Below, one piece after another: positions 1 through 8,266 of a DNA stretch of 64,000 nucleotides (positions within the stretch are counted from its first letter, which is position 1; every line of letters begins with the position of its first letter). Below the pieces are notes generated by a model. It had not been told where the DNA came from. It searched no databases and saw nothing but the letters and a program-made list of their open reading frames with translations. The position numbers were made by a program, and so were the translations under genes. Origin of the DNA: PALSA-612 sp963776735 (GTDB taxonomy: Bacteria; Actinomycetota; Thermoleophilia; Gaiellales; Gaiellaceae); the NCBI GenBank assembly GCA_963776735.1, contig CAVZNV010000016.1, forward strand, positions 372,001-436,000, in the 5' to 3' direction.

Positions 1-1
1 G

Positions 2-1310
2 TACAACCTGGCGCAGGAGTTCCGGTCGACCGGGATCAAGGCGACTGCGGTCTCCGGACGCACCCCGCCGGTGCAGCTCGCCGAGACGCTCGCCGCCTAC
101 GAGCGCGGTGAGATCAACGTCCTGATCAACGCGATGCTGCTCGCCGAGGGCTGGAACTCGCCGCGCGCGACCGTGGTCATGCACCTCGCCCCGACCGCCA
201 GCCGTCGCGTCTACCAGCAGCGGATCGGCCGGATCATGCGTATTCACCCGCGCAAGGAAGCCGGCATCGTGGTCGACTTCGTGAACAAGGGCGCGACCCA
301 CTCCGATCGCGTCGTCACGCTTCACTCGCTGCTCGACGCAGACTTCTACCGCGAGGGTGCGCGCGTGATCCCGACGCCGCGGCGCCGGATGCAGCGGCGG
401 ACGCGGCGGAGGCTGACGCCGGCGCCCTGGCTCGTCCCGGTCACGCCTGACGTCAAGCGGCGCCTGAGTGTGATCGCCCGCGAATGGCAGCGCATCGACC
501 CGCGCTACCTGGACGACGAGGAGCAGCGCTACTGGGCCACGTTCGCCGGCCGCAACCTCCGCTTCGAGGAGCGCGAGGCATTCGTCGCCAAGTTCACGGA
601 CGGCCGGGCGAGCAAGACCGCGCTCGAGCAGTTCCTCTTCACCTGTGCCGCCGAGAACCCGAACCGGCGGCTGCGGATGATGGCGCTCGCCGACCGCGTG
701 TCGATGCGGGTCGACCGGGCCAGCTTCGACGACCTGGTCACGCTCGTGACGCAGGCGCCGACGTGGGAGAAGGACCGCCAGCCGGGCGTGCGCACGCTGC
801 TGAAGGCGATCGGCGAGGGCCGGCCGGACGCGCCGGATCAGAATCCTCGGCCGCTGGACGTGGCGGCTCGCGCGTGCGACCCGGAAGGCGCTCGACCGCA
901 AGGCGAGCGGGGAATACCCCGAGGCGAAGCGGCTGCTCGGCGCGCTGGCGAACTCGCGCGGCCACCGGCACGAGGAGAACGCCGCCAAGCTCGTCGTCGC
1001 CGTGCGCGAGCTACCCCTGCCGGTCGCGGCGGCCCTGCTCGCGTCGGCCGACGGCTACACGCCGCGTGCAACGAAGCTGCTCGAGGCCGCGCGCGAGGAG
1101 ATCGGCACCGTCCAGGAGATCGCGGCCGCGCTCGCGGAGGATCTCCCCGAGCCGAAGCCGCCACGCCGATCGAGGCGCCGACGGCGGCGGAAGAAGAAAG
1201 GCGGCGGCGAGGCGGCGGCCGCGACCACAGAAACGCCCGCCGAGCCCGGGCAGCAGCCCGACAACGGTAATACCTCTGTAACAACCGACCAGGCAAACTC
1301 GACCGAATAA
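2..1310 (+). CDS. SF2 (DEAD/DEAH) helicase, C-terminal part, frameshifted
   Basis: The 5' end lies outside the window. The visible part is the second RecA-like lobe of a superfamily 2 helicase: a motif V-like stretch ALLAEGWNSPRAT and a motif VI QQRIGRIMR with arginine finger residues. About 200 residues of unassigned C-terminal domain follow, then a low-complexity basic and polar tail (RRSRRRRRRKKK). The reading frame breaks near 835-845. Frame 2 loses sense after GEGRPDAPD, and the coding pattern resumes in frame 3 (RATRKALDRKASGEYPEAK), running to the TAA at 1308-1310. One extra base there explains it. ATP-dependent nucleic-acid unwinding is known for the family; the specific role is not visible. 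Confidence 0.8.
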
Positions 1311-1317
1311 CGGTCGC

Positions 1318-2976
1318 ATGGTCGTCGTCGCAATCCCTCTGGCGTTCGTCGCCGGGCTGATCACAGCCGTCTCGCCGTGCGTCTTCCCGGTACTGCCCAT
1401 CATCCTCGGCAGCGGAGTCGGCGCAAGCAAGCGGCGCCCCTACGCGATCATCGCGGGAATCGCCACCACCTTCTTCGTCTCGGTCCTCTTCGCGACGTGG
1501 CTCCTCTCCGCGCTCGGACTGCCCGACGATCTCCTCCGCAACATCTCCATCGCGCTGCTGTTCGTCTTCGCGGCGACACTGATCTTCCCCCAGGTCGGCG
1601 TGTGGATCGAACGGCCGCTCTCGCGACTGACGCGACGTCCGTCGAGCGACCTGGGCGGCGGCTTCCTGCTTGGCTCCGCCCTCGGCTTCGTCTTCACCCC
1701 GTGCGCAGGCCCGGCTCTCGCGTTCGTGACGAGTTCGGCCGCGGCTCACGACTTCGGCGTCAAGACTGTCGGCGTCGCGCTCGCCTACACACTCGGGGCG
1801 TCGCTCGTGATGCTCGGCATCGCGCTCGGTGGACAGCGTCTTGCGACGCGCATCCGCGGCGGCCTCGAGCGGTTCCGCGTCGTGTTCGGCATCGTGCTCG
1901 CCGCAGCCGCGTTCGGACTCGTCTTCAACCTGGACGCGAGGATCCAGAAGTGGTTCCCCGACTACACGAACGCGATCCAGGGCGTCAGCGAGGCGAGCGG
2001 AGCGGGCCTCAATTCGTATGCGCGCGGGACGAACCCGACTCACCGGAAGCCGATCGCCCACAAGAAGCGGCCGCTGAGCGGCCTCAAGGACTACGGCCCC
2101 GCGCCCGAGTTCGCTGGCATCAAAGCGTGGCTGAACACGCCGAACGGCCAGCCGCTGACGCTGCAGAAGCTCCACGGCAAGGTCGTGCTCGTCGACTTCT
2201 GGACGTACTCCTGCATCAACTGCCTGAGGACGCTGCCGTACCTCGAGGCCTGGTACCGCACCTACGCGAAGGACGGGTTCGTGATCGTGGGCGTGCATAC
2301 GCCCGAGTTTGCGTTCGAGCACGACGTCTCGAACGTCCGGACGGCGACCAAGGAGTACGAGGTGAAGTACCCGGTGGCGATCGACGACGACTACGGCACC
2401 TGGAACGCGTACGGCAACGAGTACTGGCCGGCCGAGTACCTGATCGATGCGAACGGTCACGTCCGCGAGGCGAAGTTCGGCGAGGGCGACTACTCGAAGA
2501 CCGAGAACGCGATCCGCTCGCTGCTCGCCGAGCGCGACGCGTCCCTTCCGAAGGCGCTGCACATGGCCGACCACACCCCCGACTACGCCTTGACGCCGGA
2601 GACCTATCTCGGCTCCGCTCGGCTCGGCTCGTACACCGGCTCGCCGGTCAAGGTCGGACGCATGGCGAAGTACACGCTCCCGTTCGTGCTCGACGAGAGC
2701 CAGTTCTCGTACGGCGGCTACTGGAACATCGGCGGGCAGCGCGTCGTCGCAGGGAAGGACGCGCACCTCGACCTCGACTTCCTCGCGCGGAAGGTGCACC
2801 TCGTGCTCGGCGGCACCGGAACCGTGCGGGTGTTCCTGAACGGCTCGTATCTCAAGACCGTGCACGTGACGCAGGACCGGCTCTACACGCTCGTCTCGCA
2901 GTCGGCGGACAAGGAGGGGCGGCTCGACCTGCGCTTCTCGCCGGGCGTGTCGGGATACGCCTTCACTTTCGGCTAG
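1318..2976 (+). CDS. dipZ: DipZ-like CcdA/thioredoxin membrane fusion
   Basis: A 552-aa membrane fusion. Residues 1-210 form a CcdA/DsbD-type transmembrane domain, with the conserved cysteines in SPCVFP (C21) and FTPCAGP (C129). Residues about 250-400 are an extracytoplasmic thioredoxin-like domain with C299-I-N-C302 in the context FWTYSCINCLRT. A C-terminal beta-rich domain, typical of mycobacterial DipZ, ends the protein. By family knowledge it carries reducing equivalents from cytoplasmic thioredoxin across the membrane to extracytoplasmic thiols. The protein is shorter than the roughly 695-aa M. tuberculosis DipZ. ATG 1318 lies 7 nt after the helicase stop. Confidence 0.88.
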   Translation: MVVVAIPLAFVAGLITAVSPCVFPVLPIILGSGVGASKRRPYAIIAGIATTFFVSVLFATWLLSALGLPDDLLRNISIALLFVFAATLIFPQVGVWIERPLSRLTRRPSSDLGGGFLLGSALGFVFTPCAGPALAFVTSSAAAHDFGVKTVGVALAYTLGASLVMLGIALGGQRLATRIRGGLERFRVVFGIVLAAAAFGLVFNLDARIQKWFPDYTNAIQGVSEASGAGLNSYARGTNPTHRKPIAHKKRPLSGLKDYGPAPEFAGIKAWLNTPNGQPLTLQKLHGKVVLVDFWTYSCINCLRTLPYLEAWYRTYAKDGFVIVGVHTPEFAFEHDVSNVRTATKEYEVKYPVAIDDDYGTWNAYGNEYWPAEYLIDANGHVREAKFGEGDYSKTENAIRSLLAERDASLPKALHMADHTPDYALTPETYLGSARLGSYTGSPVKVGRMAKYTLPFVLDESQFSYGGYWNIGGQRVVAGKDAHLDLDFLARKVHLVLGGTGTVRVFLNGSYLKTVHVTQDRLYTLVSQSADKEGRLDLRFSPGVSGYAFTFG

Positions 2977-2984
2977 GTCAGTCG

Positions 2985-2998
2985 TAGAGTCCCGGCTG
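2985..2998 (+). promoter_or_regulatory. -10 box TAGAGT of a leaderless gene
   Basis: TAGAGT at 2985-2990 ends 7 nt before the GTG start at 2998. Transcription would therefore begin at or next to the start codon. No Shine-Dalgarno sequence is present. Confidence 0.55.
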
Positions 2999-3486
2999 TG
3001 GGACGCGACGAGCTCCTCGACCTGACGACCGCGACGAAGCGCAACGCGCTGACGCCCGAGGAGCGGGAGGAGTTCCTGCTCCGCAAGCTCGTCGGGCGGC
3101 TGGCGACGCAACGCTCGGACGGCTGGCCGCACGTGACGCCGATCTGGTACGTCTGGGAGAACGGCCGCTTCCACCTGTCGCTCGGGAACAGCCGCCGGCA
3201 CCTCGCGAACATCCGCCGCGATCCGCACGTGACGATGTGCGTCGACATCGATCCGCGGGTCGACGATCCCACGCTCACGCCGCGCTCGGTCGTCTGCTTC
3301 GGCACGGCCGAGCTGGTCGAGGACGAGCCTCGAGTCCGCGCGTTCACCGAGAAGCTGGAGCTGCGCTACCTCGGCGCCGTGCCGCCGGAGTTCGAGGAGG
3401 CGCTCTGGTTCGAGGGCAGGACGATGGTCGTGATCACGCCCGTCCGCTGGCTGGCCTGGGACCAGTCCAAAGCGGCCTCTGGCTAG
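2998..3486 (+). CDS. PPOX-class, probably F420-dependent, flavin-fold oxidoreductase
   Basis: A 162-aa split-barrel protein of the pyridoxamine-phosphate-oxidase-like superfamily. The N-terminal helix ends in EFLLRKLVGRLAT, followed by the typical strand order DGWPHVTPIWYVWENG and RHLANIRRDPHVTMCVD. Length and pattern match actinobacterial PPOX-class F420-dependent enzymes, which reduce or oxidise small substrates with the deazaflavin F420. Cofactor choice (F420, FMN or heme) cannot be proved from sequence alone. The gene stands alone and is preceded by a -10 box giving a leaderless start. Confidence 0.8.
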   Translation: MGRDELLDLTTATKRNALTPEEREEFLLRKLVGRLATQRSDGWPHVTPIWYVWENGRFHLSLGNSRRHLANIRRDPHVTMCVDIDPRVDDPTLTPRSVVCFGTAELVEDEPRVRAFTEKLELRYLGAVPPEFEEALWFEGRTMVVITPVRWLAWDQSKAASG

Positions 3487-3508
3487 CCGAGCCCCGCCCT
3501 AACTGCGG

Positions 3509-3646
3509 TGTCAGACACTTGGCCGTGGCCGACCCGGACGATGTGCCCGAGCACCAGAGCCAAATTCTGCATCGCCTGACGACGTTTCATCGGCTGCTCG
3601 GGACATGCCTCCTCGTCGGAAACGGACAGTGTTTGGTGTCAGACAC
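3509..3646. repeat. Pair of GTGTCAGACAC palindromes bounding a 110-bp insert
   Basis: The gap between the PPOX gene and tag holds two copies of the near-palindrome GGTGTCAGACAC, near 3511 and 3635. The second copy is followed by CAGGACCTGTCC, another inverted repeat. The DNA between them reads on the minus strand as a short codon-biased stretch (MKRRQAMQNLALVLGHIVRV) without a recognisable domain. It may be a small mobile or REP-type remnant. Confidence 0.45.
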
Positions 3647-3678
3647 CAGGACCTGTCCGTTCAGGACGTGGCGTTCGT

Positions 3679-4218
3679 CTAGCCGCTGTAGCGGAAGCAG
3701 CTCGTGACGTGGTCGTCGACCATGCCCGTCGCCTGCATGAACGCGTAGCAGATCGTCGGGCCGACGAAGCGAAAGCCGCGGCGCTTGAGATCCTTGCTCA
3801 TCGCCCGGGACTCGTCGGTCTCCGCGGGGATCTCGCCGAGCGAGTCGAAGCGGCCGACGATCGGCTCACCGCCGACGAACTCCCACAGGTACCCGGCCAG
3901 GCTTCCGTTGTCTTCCCGAACGGCGAGCACCGCACGCGCGTTGTCGATCGCGGCCGTGACCTTGAGGCGGTTGCGGACGATGCCGGAATCCGCCAGCAGC
4001 CGCTCCACGTCGCGATCGCCGAACCGCGCCACACGCTCTGCGTCGAACCCGGCGAACGCCCGCCGGTAGTTCTCGCGCTTGTGCAGGATCGTCGACCACG
4101 ACAGGCCGGCCTGCGCGCCCTCGAGAACGAGCAGCTCGAAGAGGTGCCGGTCGTCGCGCGACGGCACGCCCCACTCCTCGTCGTGGTACGCCACGTACAG
4201 GGGGTCGCCCAGAGGCAC
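3679..4218 (-). CDS. tag: DNA-3-methyladenine glycosylase I
   Basis: The Tag family removes 3-methyladenine from alkylated DNA in base-excision repair. Seen here are PLYVAYHDEEWG, LFELLVLEGAQAGLSW, FVGPTICYAFMQA and the C-terminal zinc-site H/C in DDHVTSC. The first zinc cysteine of the family lies in an RCGW motif. Here R-C-G-W is encoded in frame at 4230-4219, just upstream of the first usable start (GTG 4218). No ATG, GTG or TTG exists in that frame further up. The true start is therefore non-canonical, or a nearby base is wrong. The gene follows the PAC2 gene in the same direction, probably in one operon. Confidence 0.88.
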   Translation of the reverse strand: MPLGDPLYVAYHDEEWGVPSRDDRHLFELLVLEGAQAGLSWSTILHKRENYRRAFAGFDAERVARFGDRDVERLLADSGIVRNRLKVTAAIDNARAVLAVREDNGSLAGYLWEFVGGEPIVGRFDSLGEIPAETDESRAMSKDLKRRGFRFVGPTICYAFMQATGMVDDHVTSCFRYSG

Positions 4219-4240
4219 CCACCCGCAGCGGACGACGTCG

Positions 4241-5128
4241 TTACTGGTCGTCGGTGGCGACGTCGGGCGGCCCGTCCTGCTCGTCCTGCTCGCGCAGGAA
4301 CCGCGTCAGCTCGGCGGCGAGCGAGTCGCCGGTCGGCAGCGACGTCTCGTCGATCATCTCGGCGCGGCGCTCGAGCTCCTGGACGTACTCCGCGGTCTCC
4401 TCGTCCGTCGACACGGCCTCGGTGACCCGTTCGGTGTACGGATCGACGGCCTGCTCCAGCTCGGCCGTGTCGATCGTCGTCTCGAGCAGGTCGCCGAGCC
4501 GCTGGCAGAGCGCGAGCGCTGCACGCGGGCTCGGAGCCAGCGAGACGTAGTGCGGCACCGCCGCCCACAGGCTCACCGAGGGCAGCGACGCTTTGTTGCA
4601 CGCGTCGTGGAGGACGCCGACGATGCCGGTCGGCCCCTCGTAGCGCGACATCTGCAGGCCGAGCTGCTCGACGAGCTGCGGATCGCCCGCCGTGCCCGTG
4701 ACCGGCGACGGTCGCGTGTGCGGCACGTCGGCCAGTAGCGCCCCGAGCGTCACGACCATCGACACGTCGTACTCGCGGGCCAGGTCGACGACCAGGCTCG
4801 AGAAGCGGCGCCACCGCATGCTCGGCTCGACGCCCAGGAGCAGCAGGGCGCTGCGGCCGAGGCCATCCGGCGACGCATGGTAGAAGTCGTTCTCCGGCCA
4901 GTCGATCTGCCGCGTGATGCCGTCGACGAGCGAGACCATCGGCCGGGTCGCCTGGAAGTCGTAGAACTCCTCCGGGTCGATCGACGCGAACTGCTCGGCG
5001 CCCCACGTCTTCGCCAGGAACCCGCCGGCGAGCGACGCTCCCTGCGCGCCGTCGTTCCATCCCCGGAAAGCGGCGATCAGCACCGGGTGGTCGAGCACCG
5101 GGCGGTGGTCGGAGAGGAGCTCGTCCAT
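4241..5128 (-). CDS. PAC2-family protein
   Basis: A 295-aa PAC2 (proteasome assembly chaperone 2-like) protein. Family features are the N-terminal PVLIAAFRGWNDGAQGAS, LLGVEPSMRWRRFS, TLGALLADVPHTRP and SLWAAVPHYVS. Actinobacterial members are common next to proteasome or metabolic genes but have no firm biochemical role. The C-terminus is acidic and helical. Start ATG 5128 is preceded by TAGACT (5140-5135), 6 nt away, so the mRNA is probably leaderless. It precedes tag. Confidence 0.85.
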   Translation of the reverse strand: MDELLSDHRPVLDHPVLIAAFRGWNDGAQGASLAGGFLAKTWGAEQFASIDPEEFYDFQATRPMVSLVDGITRQIDWPENDFYHASPDGLGRSALLLLGVEPSMRWRRFSSLVVDLAREYDVSMVVTLGALLADVPHTRPSPVTGTAGDPQLVEQLGLQMSRYEGPTGIVGVLHDACNKASLPSVSLWAAVPHYVSLAPSPRAALALCQRLGDLLETTIDTAELEQAVDPYTERVTEAVSTDEETAEYVQELERRAEMIDETSLPTGDSLAAELTRFLREQDEQDGPPDVATDDQ

Positions 5129-5140
5129 CGATCCAGTCTA
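5126..5140 (-). promoter_or_regulatory. -10 box TAGACT, leaderless start of the PAC2-tag unit
   Basis: TAGACT at 5140-5135 on the minus strand is separated from ATG 5128 by six bases and matches the TANNNT pattern seen at many other starts in the window. Confidence 0.55.
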
Positions 5141-6064
5141 CGCCGACGGGGCGAGCCAGCTGAGCGGACGCCGGAAGAGCGTGGCGAGCGCCACGATCCC
5201 CGCCCAGACGGCTCCCGCAAAGCCGACGTGAATCAGCACGAGCCACCACGGCAGGTGCGTCCGGTACTGCGTCTCGCCGATCGCCATCTGCACGAGCAGG
5301 AGGCCGAGCACGCCGAGAGCCAGCAGGAACAGCCTTGGCGAACGGCTCCTCCGTGCCGCCAGATAGCCGAGCGCAAAGACGAAGCACACGCCGAACACCG
5401 CTGTCGCGCCGGCATGAAGGTAGATCGCGTCGCCGAGGCGCCAGAGGCGGGTCACCTTCGACGAGTCGCCGGGGTGCGGCCCGGAGGCGGTCGTGACCGT
5501 CCCCGTCACGAGGAGGACGCCGGCTGCGAGAGCCGCGATCGCGATCACGTGCTGGAGCTCGCGCGGCACGAGCTCAGCCGCCCGGCCGTCCCGGAGCTCG
5601 AGCGCGCCGAGCAGCACGATCACCGCCGCGGCCAGCACGACCGCCGAGAGCAGGAAGTGCGAGATCACGAGGTACGGGTTGAGGTGAAAGCGCACGGTGA
5701 AGTAGCCGAGCGGCGCCTGCGCCAGCGTCCCGACGAAGACGGCGACCGCGAGACGGCGCACCCAGCGCGCCAGGCCCGGGACCCGGAAGGCGCCGAGCGC
5801 GGCGACCAGCGTCAGCGCGATCGTCACGGCGCCGACGAGGCGGTTGCCGAACTCGATGTAGGAGTGGTAGCCCTTCTCCGGGAACGGCTGACCCGGCTGG
5901 CACCCCGGCCAGTTGTCGCAGCCGAGCCCGGACGCGGTCAGCCGCACGGTCGCGCCTGTGATCAGGATCAGGTAGAGGCTGAACGCCGACGCGGCGGCGA
6001 GCCAGACGAACGCTCGTGGCGAGACTGCGAGCGCACGCAGGCGGGCGACGCGGCCCGGCGCGAC
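5138..6064 (-). CDS. ctaA: Heme A synthase (CtaA/COX15)
   Basis: About 305 residues with eight predicted membrane helices. It oxidises the C8 methyl of heme O to give heme A for aa3-type cytochrome oxidase. Hallmarks are TGATVRLTASGLGCDNWPGC with the extracytoplasmic cysteine pair, SYIEFGNRLVGA and FHLNPYLVISHFLLSA with conserved histidines, and TTASGPHPGD. The coding pattern begins right after selD, around TVAPGRVARLRAL. No ATG, GTG or TTG occurs in frame there; a CTG at 6040 is the nearest alternative. The 5' end is therefore provisional. The gene follows selD at essentially zero spacing. Confidence 0.9.
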   Translation of the reverse strand, partial: VAPGRVARLRALAVSPRAFVWLAAASAFSLYLILITGATVRLTASGLGCDNWPGCQPGQPFPEKGYHSYIEFGNRLVGAVTIALTLVAALGAFRVPGLARWVRRLAVAVFVGTLAQAPLGYFTVRFHLNPYLVISHFLLSAVVLAAAVIVLLGALELRDGRAAELVPRELQHVIAIAALAAGVLLVTGTVTTASGPHPGDSSKVTRLWRLGDAIYLHAGATAVFGVCFVFALGYLAARRSRSPRLFLLALGVLGLLLVQMAIGETQYRTHLPWWLVLIHVGFAGAVWAGIVALATLFRRPLSWLAPSA

Positions 6065-6071
6065 GGTGACG

Positions 6072-7106
6072 TCAGGCGAGGACGACGCCCTCGCCCTCCT
6101 CGACCGAGCCGATGCGCGCCACGTGCAGACCCGCGGACGCGAACGCGGCCTGCAGTGTGGCAGCGCGCTCGGCGGGGACCGACGCGAGCAGACCGCCCGA
6201 CGTCTGGGCGTCGAACGCGAGCGCGACCAGGTCCTCGGCCACGCCCTCGACGGAAACCCGGTCGCCGACGAAGTCGCGATTGCGCGGGTCACCCCCTGTG
6301 CGCTCGCCTGCACGCGCGACCTCCAGCGCGCCCGGAAGCGCACACAGGCTGTCCGCGTCGATCTTGATCCGCACGCCGCTCCGCGAGGCCATCTCGTACG
6401 AGTGGCCGAGCAGCCCGAACCCTGTCACGTCGGTGGCCGCACTCGGCTCGAACGGCCTGAGCGCGTCCGCAGCATCGCGGTTCAGCGTCCGCATCCAGCG
6501 CACGGCCTCGGCGCGCTGCTCGTCTCCGGCGAGTCCGCGCTTGTGTCCGTGGAGGACGAGCCCGGTGCCGAGCGGCTTCGTCAGGAAGAGCGCATCGCCG
6601 GCTCGCGCCGTCGACTTCCGCCAGACCGCGTCCGGTCGGACGGTGCCGACGACCGCCAGCCCGTACTTCGGCTCGCTGTCGCGGATCGTGTGTCCACCCG
6701 CGAGGATCGCTCCGGCCGAGCGCACGGTCTCGTCCGCGGCACCGATGATCGCCGCCAGCAGCTCGACGGGCAGCTCCTCGGGGAACGCGGCGACGGAGAG
6801 CGCGAGCAGTGGCACGCCGCCCATCGCGAACACGTCGTTGAGCGCGTTCGTCGCCGCGATCGCGCCGAAGTCGGCCGGATCGTCGACGACGGGTGGAAAG
6901 AAGTCGACGGTGAACACGAGCGCGCGCTCGTCGTCGAGCCGGTAGACGGCCGCGTCGTCGGCGGGGTCGAGCCCGACGAGCAGATTCTCCGCGTCGGCCG
7001 GCACGAGCCCGGCGAGCAGCTCCTCGAGCCGCCCGGCCGCGTACTTGGCCGCGCAACCCCCGGCGACCGCGAGGCTGGTCAGCTCCACCGTCTCCACTTC
7101 GGACAC
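6072..7106 (-). CDS. selD: Selenide, water dikinase (selenophosphate synthetase)
   Basis: A 344-aa SelD, which makes selenophosphate from selenide and ATP for selenocysteine (and selenouridine) synthesis. The N-terminal active-site motif GGCAAK has the catalytic Cys and the lysine three residues later. Further family motifs are FTVDFFPPVVDDP, NALNDVFAMGG, GHTIRDSEPKYGL and ATDVTGFGLLGH. SelD implies a selenium user, which agrees with the UGA-interrupted formate dehydrogenase at 60.4-63.1 kb. GTG 7106 lies 8 nt after TAGGCT. The gene overlaps the start region of ctaA downstream. Confidence 0.95.
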   Translation of the reverse strand: MSEVETVELTSLAVAGGCAAKYAAGRLEELLAGLVPADAENLLVGLDPADDAAVYRLDDERALVFTVDFFPPVVDDPADFGAIAATNALNDVFAMGGVPLLALSVAAFPEELPVELLAAIIGAADETVRSAGAILAGGHTIRDSEPKYGLAVVGTVRPDAVWRKSTARAGDALFLTKPLGTGLVLHGHKRGLAGDEQRAEAVRWMRTLNRDAADALRPFEPSAATDVTGFGLLGHSYEMASRSGVRIKIDADSLCALPGALEVARAGERTGGDPRNRDFVGDRVSVEGVAEDLVALAFDAQTSGGLLASVPAERAATLQAAFASAGLHVARIGSVEEGEGVVLA

Positions 7107-7120
7107 GGTAGCCGAGCCTA
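7104..7120 (-). promoter_or_regulatory. -10 box TAGGCT upstream of selD
   Basis: TAGGCT (7120-7115) sits 8 nt before GTG 7106 with no Shine-Dalgarno sequence between, consistent with a leaderless transcript. Confidence 0.5.
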
Positions 7121-7142
7121 CCCAAGCCTTCTAGACAAGCCT

Positions 7143-8048
7143 TCAGGTCAGGAACTGCTTGACGGCCGCGGCGAGCTCGCCGGGGGAGACCGAGCCCTCG
7201 AAACGCTGCTTGATCTTCCCGTCGGCGCCGACGAGGAACGTCCACGGCTCGCTCGGAAGGTGCCACTGCTTGAACCACTGGTTGAAGCCGAGCCCCGGGT
7301 TGTTGTTCTTGTAGACCTCGACGTGGATGAAGCGGACGCTGGTCGAGGCGAGCTGCCTGCGCACGGCGTCGACCACGTCCACGACCGGGCCGCACGTGCG
7401 GCTGGTGCAGAACTTCGGCGTCGCGAAGACGACGACGAACGGCTTGTGCGCCGCCAGCGAACCGGCGACGGAGTACCGGAGCAGCCCCTTGTCGGGCGGC
7501 GTGCGCGTCGTCAGCATCCGGAAGTTCCCGTGCGTGCTCGCGATCGTCGGCGTGTCCGAGGCGATCGCCTGCGAGCCCACTGCGGGCGCCTGCGGATGCG
7601 AGCGGACCTTGATCGTCGCCGACGCCTGTGCCGGCTTCTTGCCGGGCACCTCGAAGCCGAGCGTGTACGTCCCGGCGCTCGGCACGGAGAACTTGGCGAC
7701 GTACAGCTGCGTCACGTCTCCTCCGTCCACGTCCGCGCCCGGCACCCCGACCGGCTCGATCGCCGCGGTCGTCGTCGCGAGCGGCTTCGCGTCGGTCGAC
7801 GTCGCCACGAGGACGCGGACGTGCGGCCTGGTCAGCACCGCGCCCTGGTTGTTCACGAGCAGGAACGAGAAGCGAACCGGACCGGGCGCGAAGTCCTCCG
7901 TCCCCGGGATGACGTTGACGTTCGGCCCGGGACGGGCCAGCAGAGCCGCGACCGAGGCGGCGGACTTCGCGTCGTGCGCCGAGCCGCCACATCCGGAGAC
8001 GAGCACGACCGCGACGCCTGCCGCTGCAGCAGCGAGTCGAGCCCCCAC
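7143..8048 (-). CDS. Thioredoxin-fold lipoprotein
   Basis: A 301-aa exported lipoprotein: signal peptide with lipobox LVSGC near residue 20. A beta-sandwich domain (residues about 45-150) follows, then a C-terminal thioredoxin-like fold (about 175-300) containing FATPKFCTSRTCGPVVDVVD. The cysteine spacing C-x4-C differs from the classic CxxC, so redox activity is plausible but not assured. It is probably anchored on the outer face of the membrane. GTG 8048 follows TACACT by 6 nt. Nearby ctaA and selD are other redox and oxidase-assembly functions, but a shared operon is not certain. Confidence 0.8.
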   Translation of the reverse strand: MGARLAAAAAGVAVVLVSGCGGSAHDAKSAASVAALLARPGPNVNVIPGTEDFAPGPVRFSFLLVNNQGAVLTRPHVRVLVATSTDAKPLATTTAAIEPVGVPGADVDGGDVTQLYVAKFSVPSAGTYTLGFEVPGKKPAQASATIKVRSHPQAPAVGSQAIASDTPTIASTHGNFRMLTTRTPPDKGLLRYSVAGSLAAHKPFVVVFATPKFCTSRTCGPVVDVVDAVRRQLASTSVRFIHVEVYKNNNPGLGFNQWFKQWHLPSEPWTFLVGADGKIKQRFEGSVSPGELAAAVKQFLT

Positions 8049-8134
8049 GAGGCGAGTGTAGCCTCGGGCGCCGTGAGCCTGGAAAAGGAGGAGGCGAGAG
8101 CAGCAATTCGCCGCTCTCGCCCCGGTGCCGTCGT

Positions 8135-8230
8135 CTAGTTGCCGTCGAACATGCCGAGCCGCATGGTCGCGAGCGGCGCGGCGACGAGCACGACGGTGGA
8201 GAGGATGAAGAGAACCCTCGCCTTGCTCAT
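8135..8230 (-). CDS. 31-aa hydrophobic peptide, candidate signalling propeptide
   Basis: A short gene not assignable to a family. The product starts MSKARVLFIL, has a hydrophobic core to about residue 22, and ends with the polar tail MRLGMFDGN. A perfect AGGAGG (8242-8237) lies 6 nt before ATG 8230, which is striking in a window where most genes look leaderless. It begins 36 nt after the stop of the HTH-TPR regulator, same strand. That layout matches Firmicutes RRNPP systems, where a secreted propeptide gene follows its TPR receptor. It could instead be an ordinary single-span membrane microprotein. Confidence 0.65.
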   Translation of the reverse strand: MSKARVLFILSTVVLVAAPLATMRLGMFDGN

Positions 8231-8266
8231 CACGATCCTCCTGGTCGGCCCCGGGGCGGGGCGTTG

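Noticed and set aside
838..3228. A 796-codon minus-strand open frame over the helicase tail, dipZ and the PPOX gene
   Set aside because: The opposite strand encodes proteins with clear motifs. The antisense translation is Arg/Ala/Asp-rich without domains, as expected for antisense frames in GC-rich DNA.
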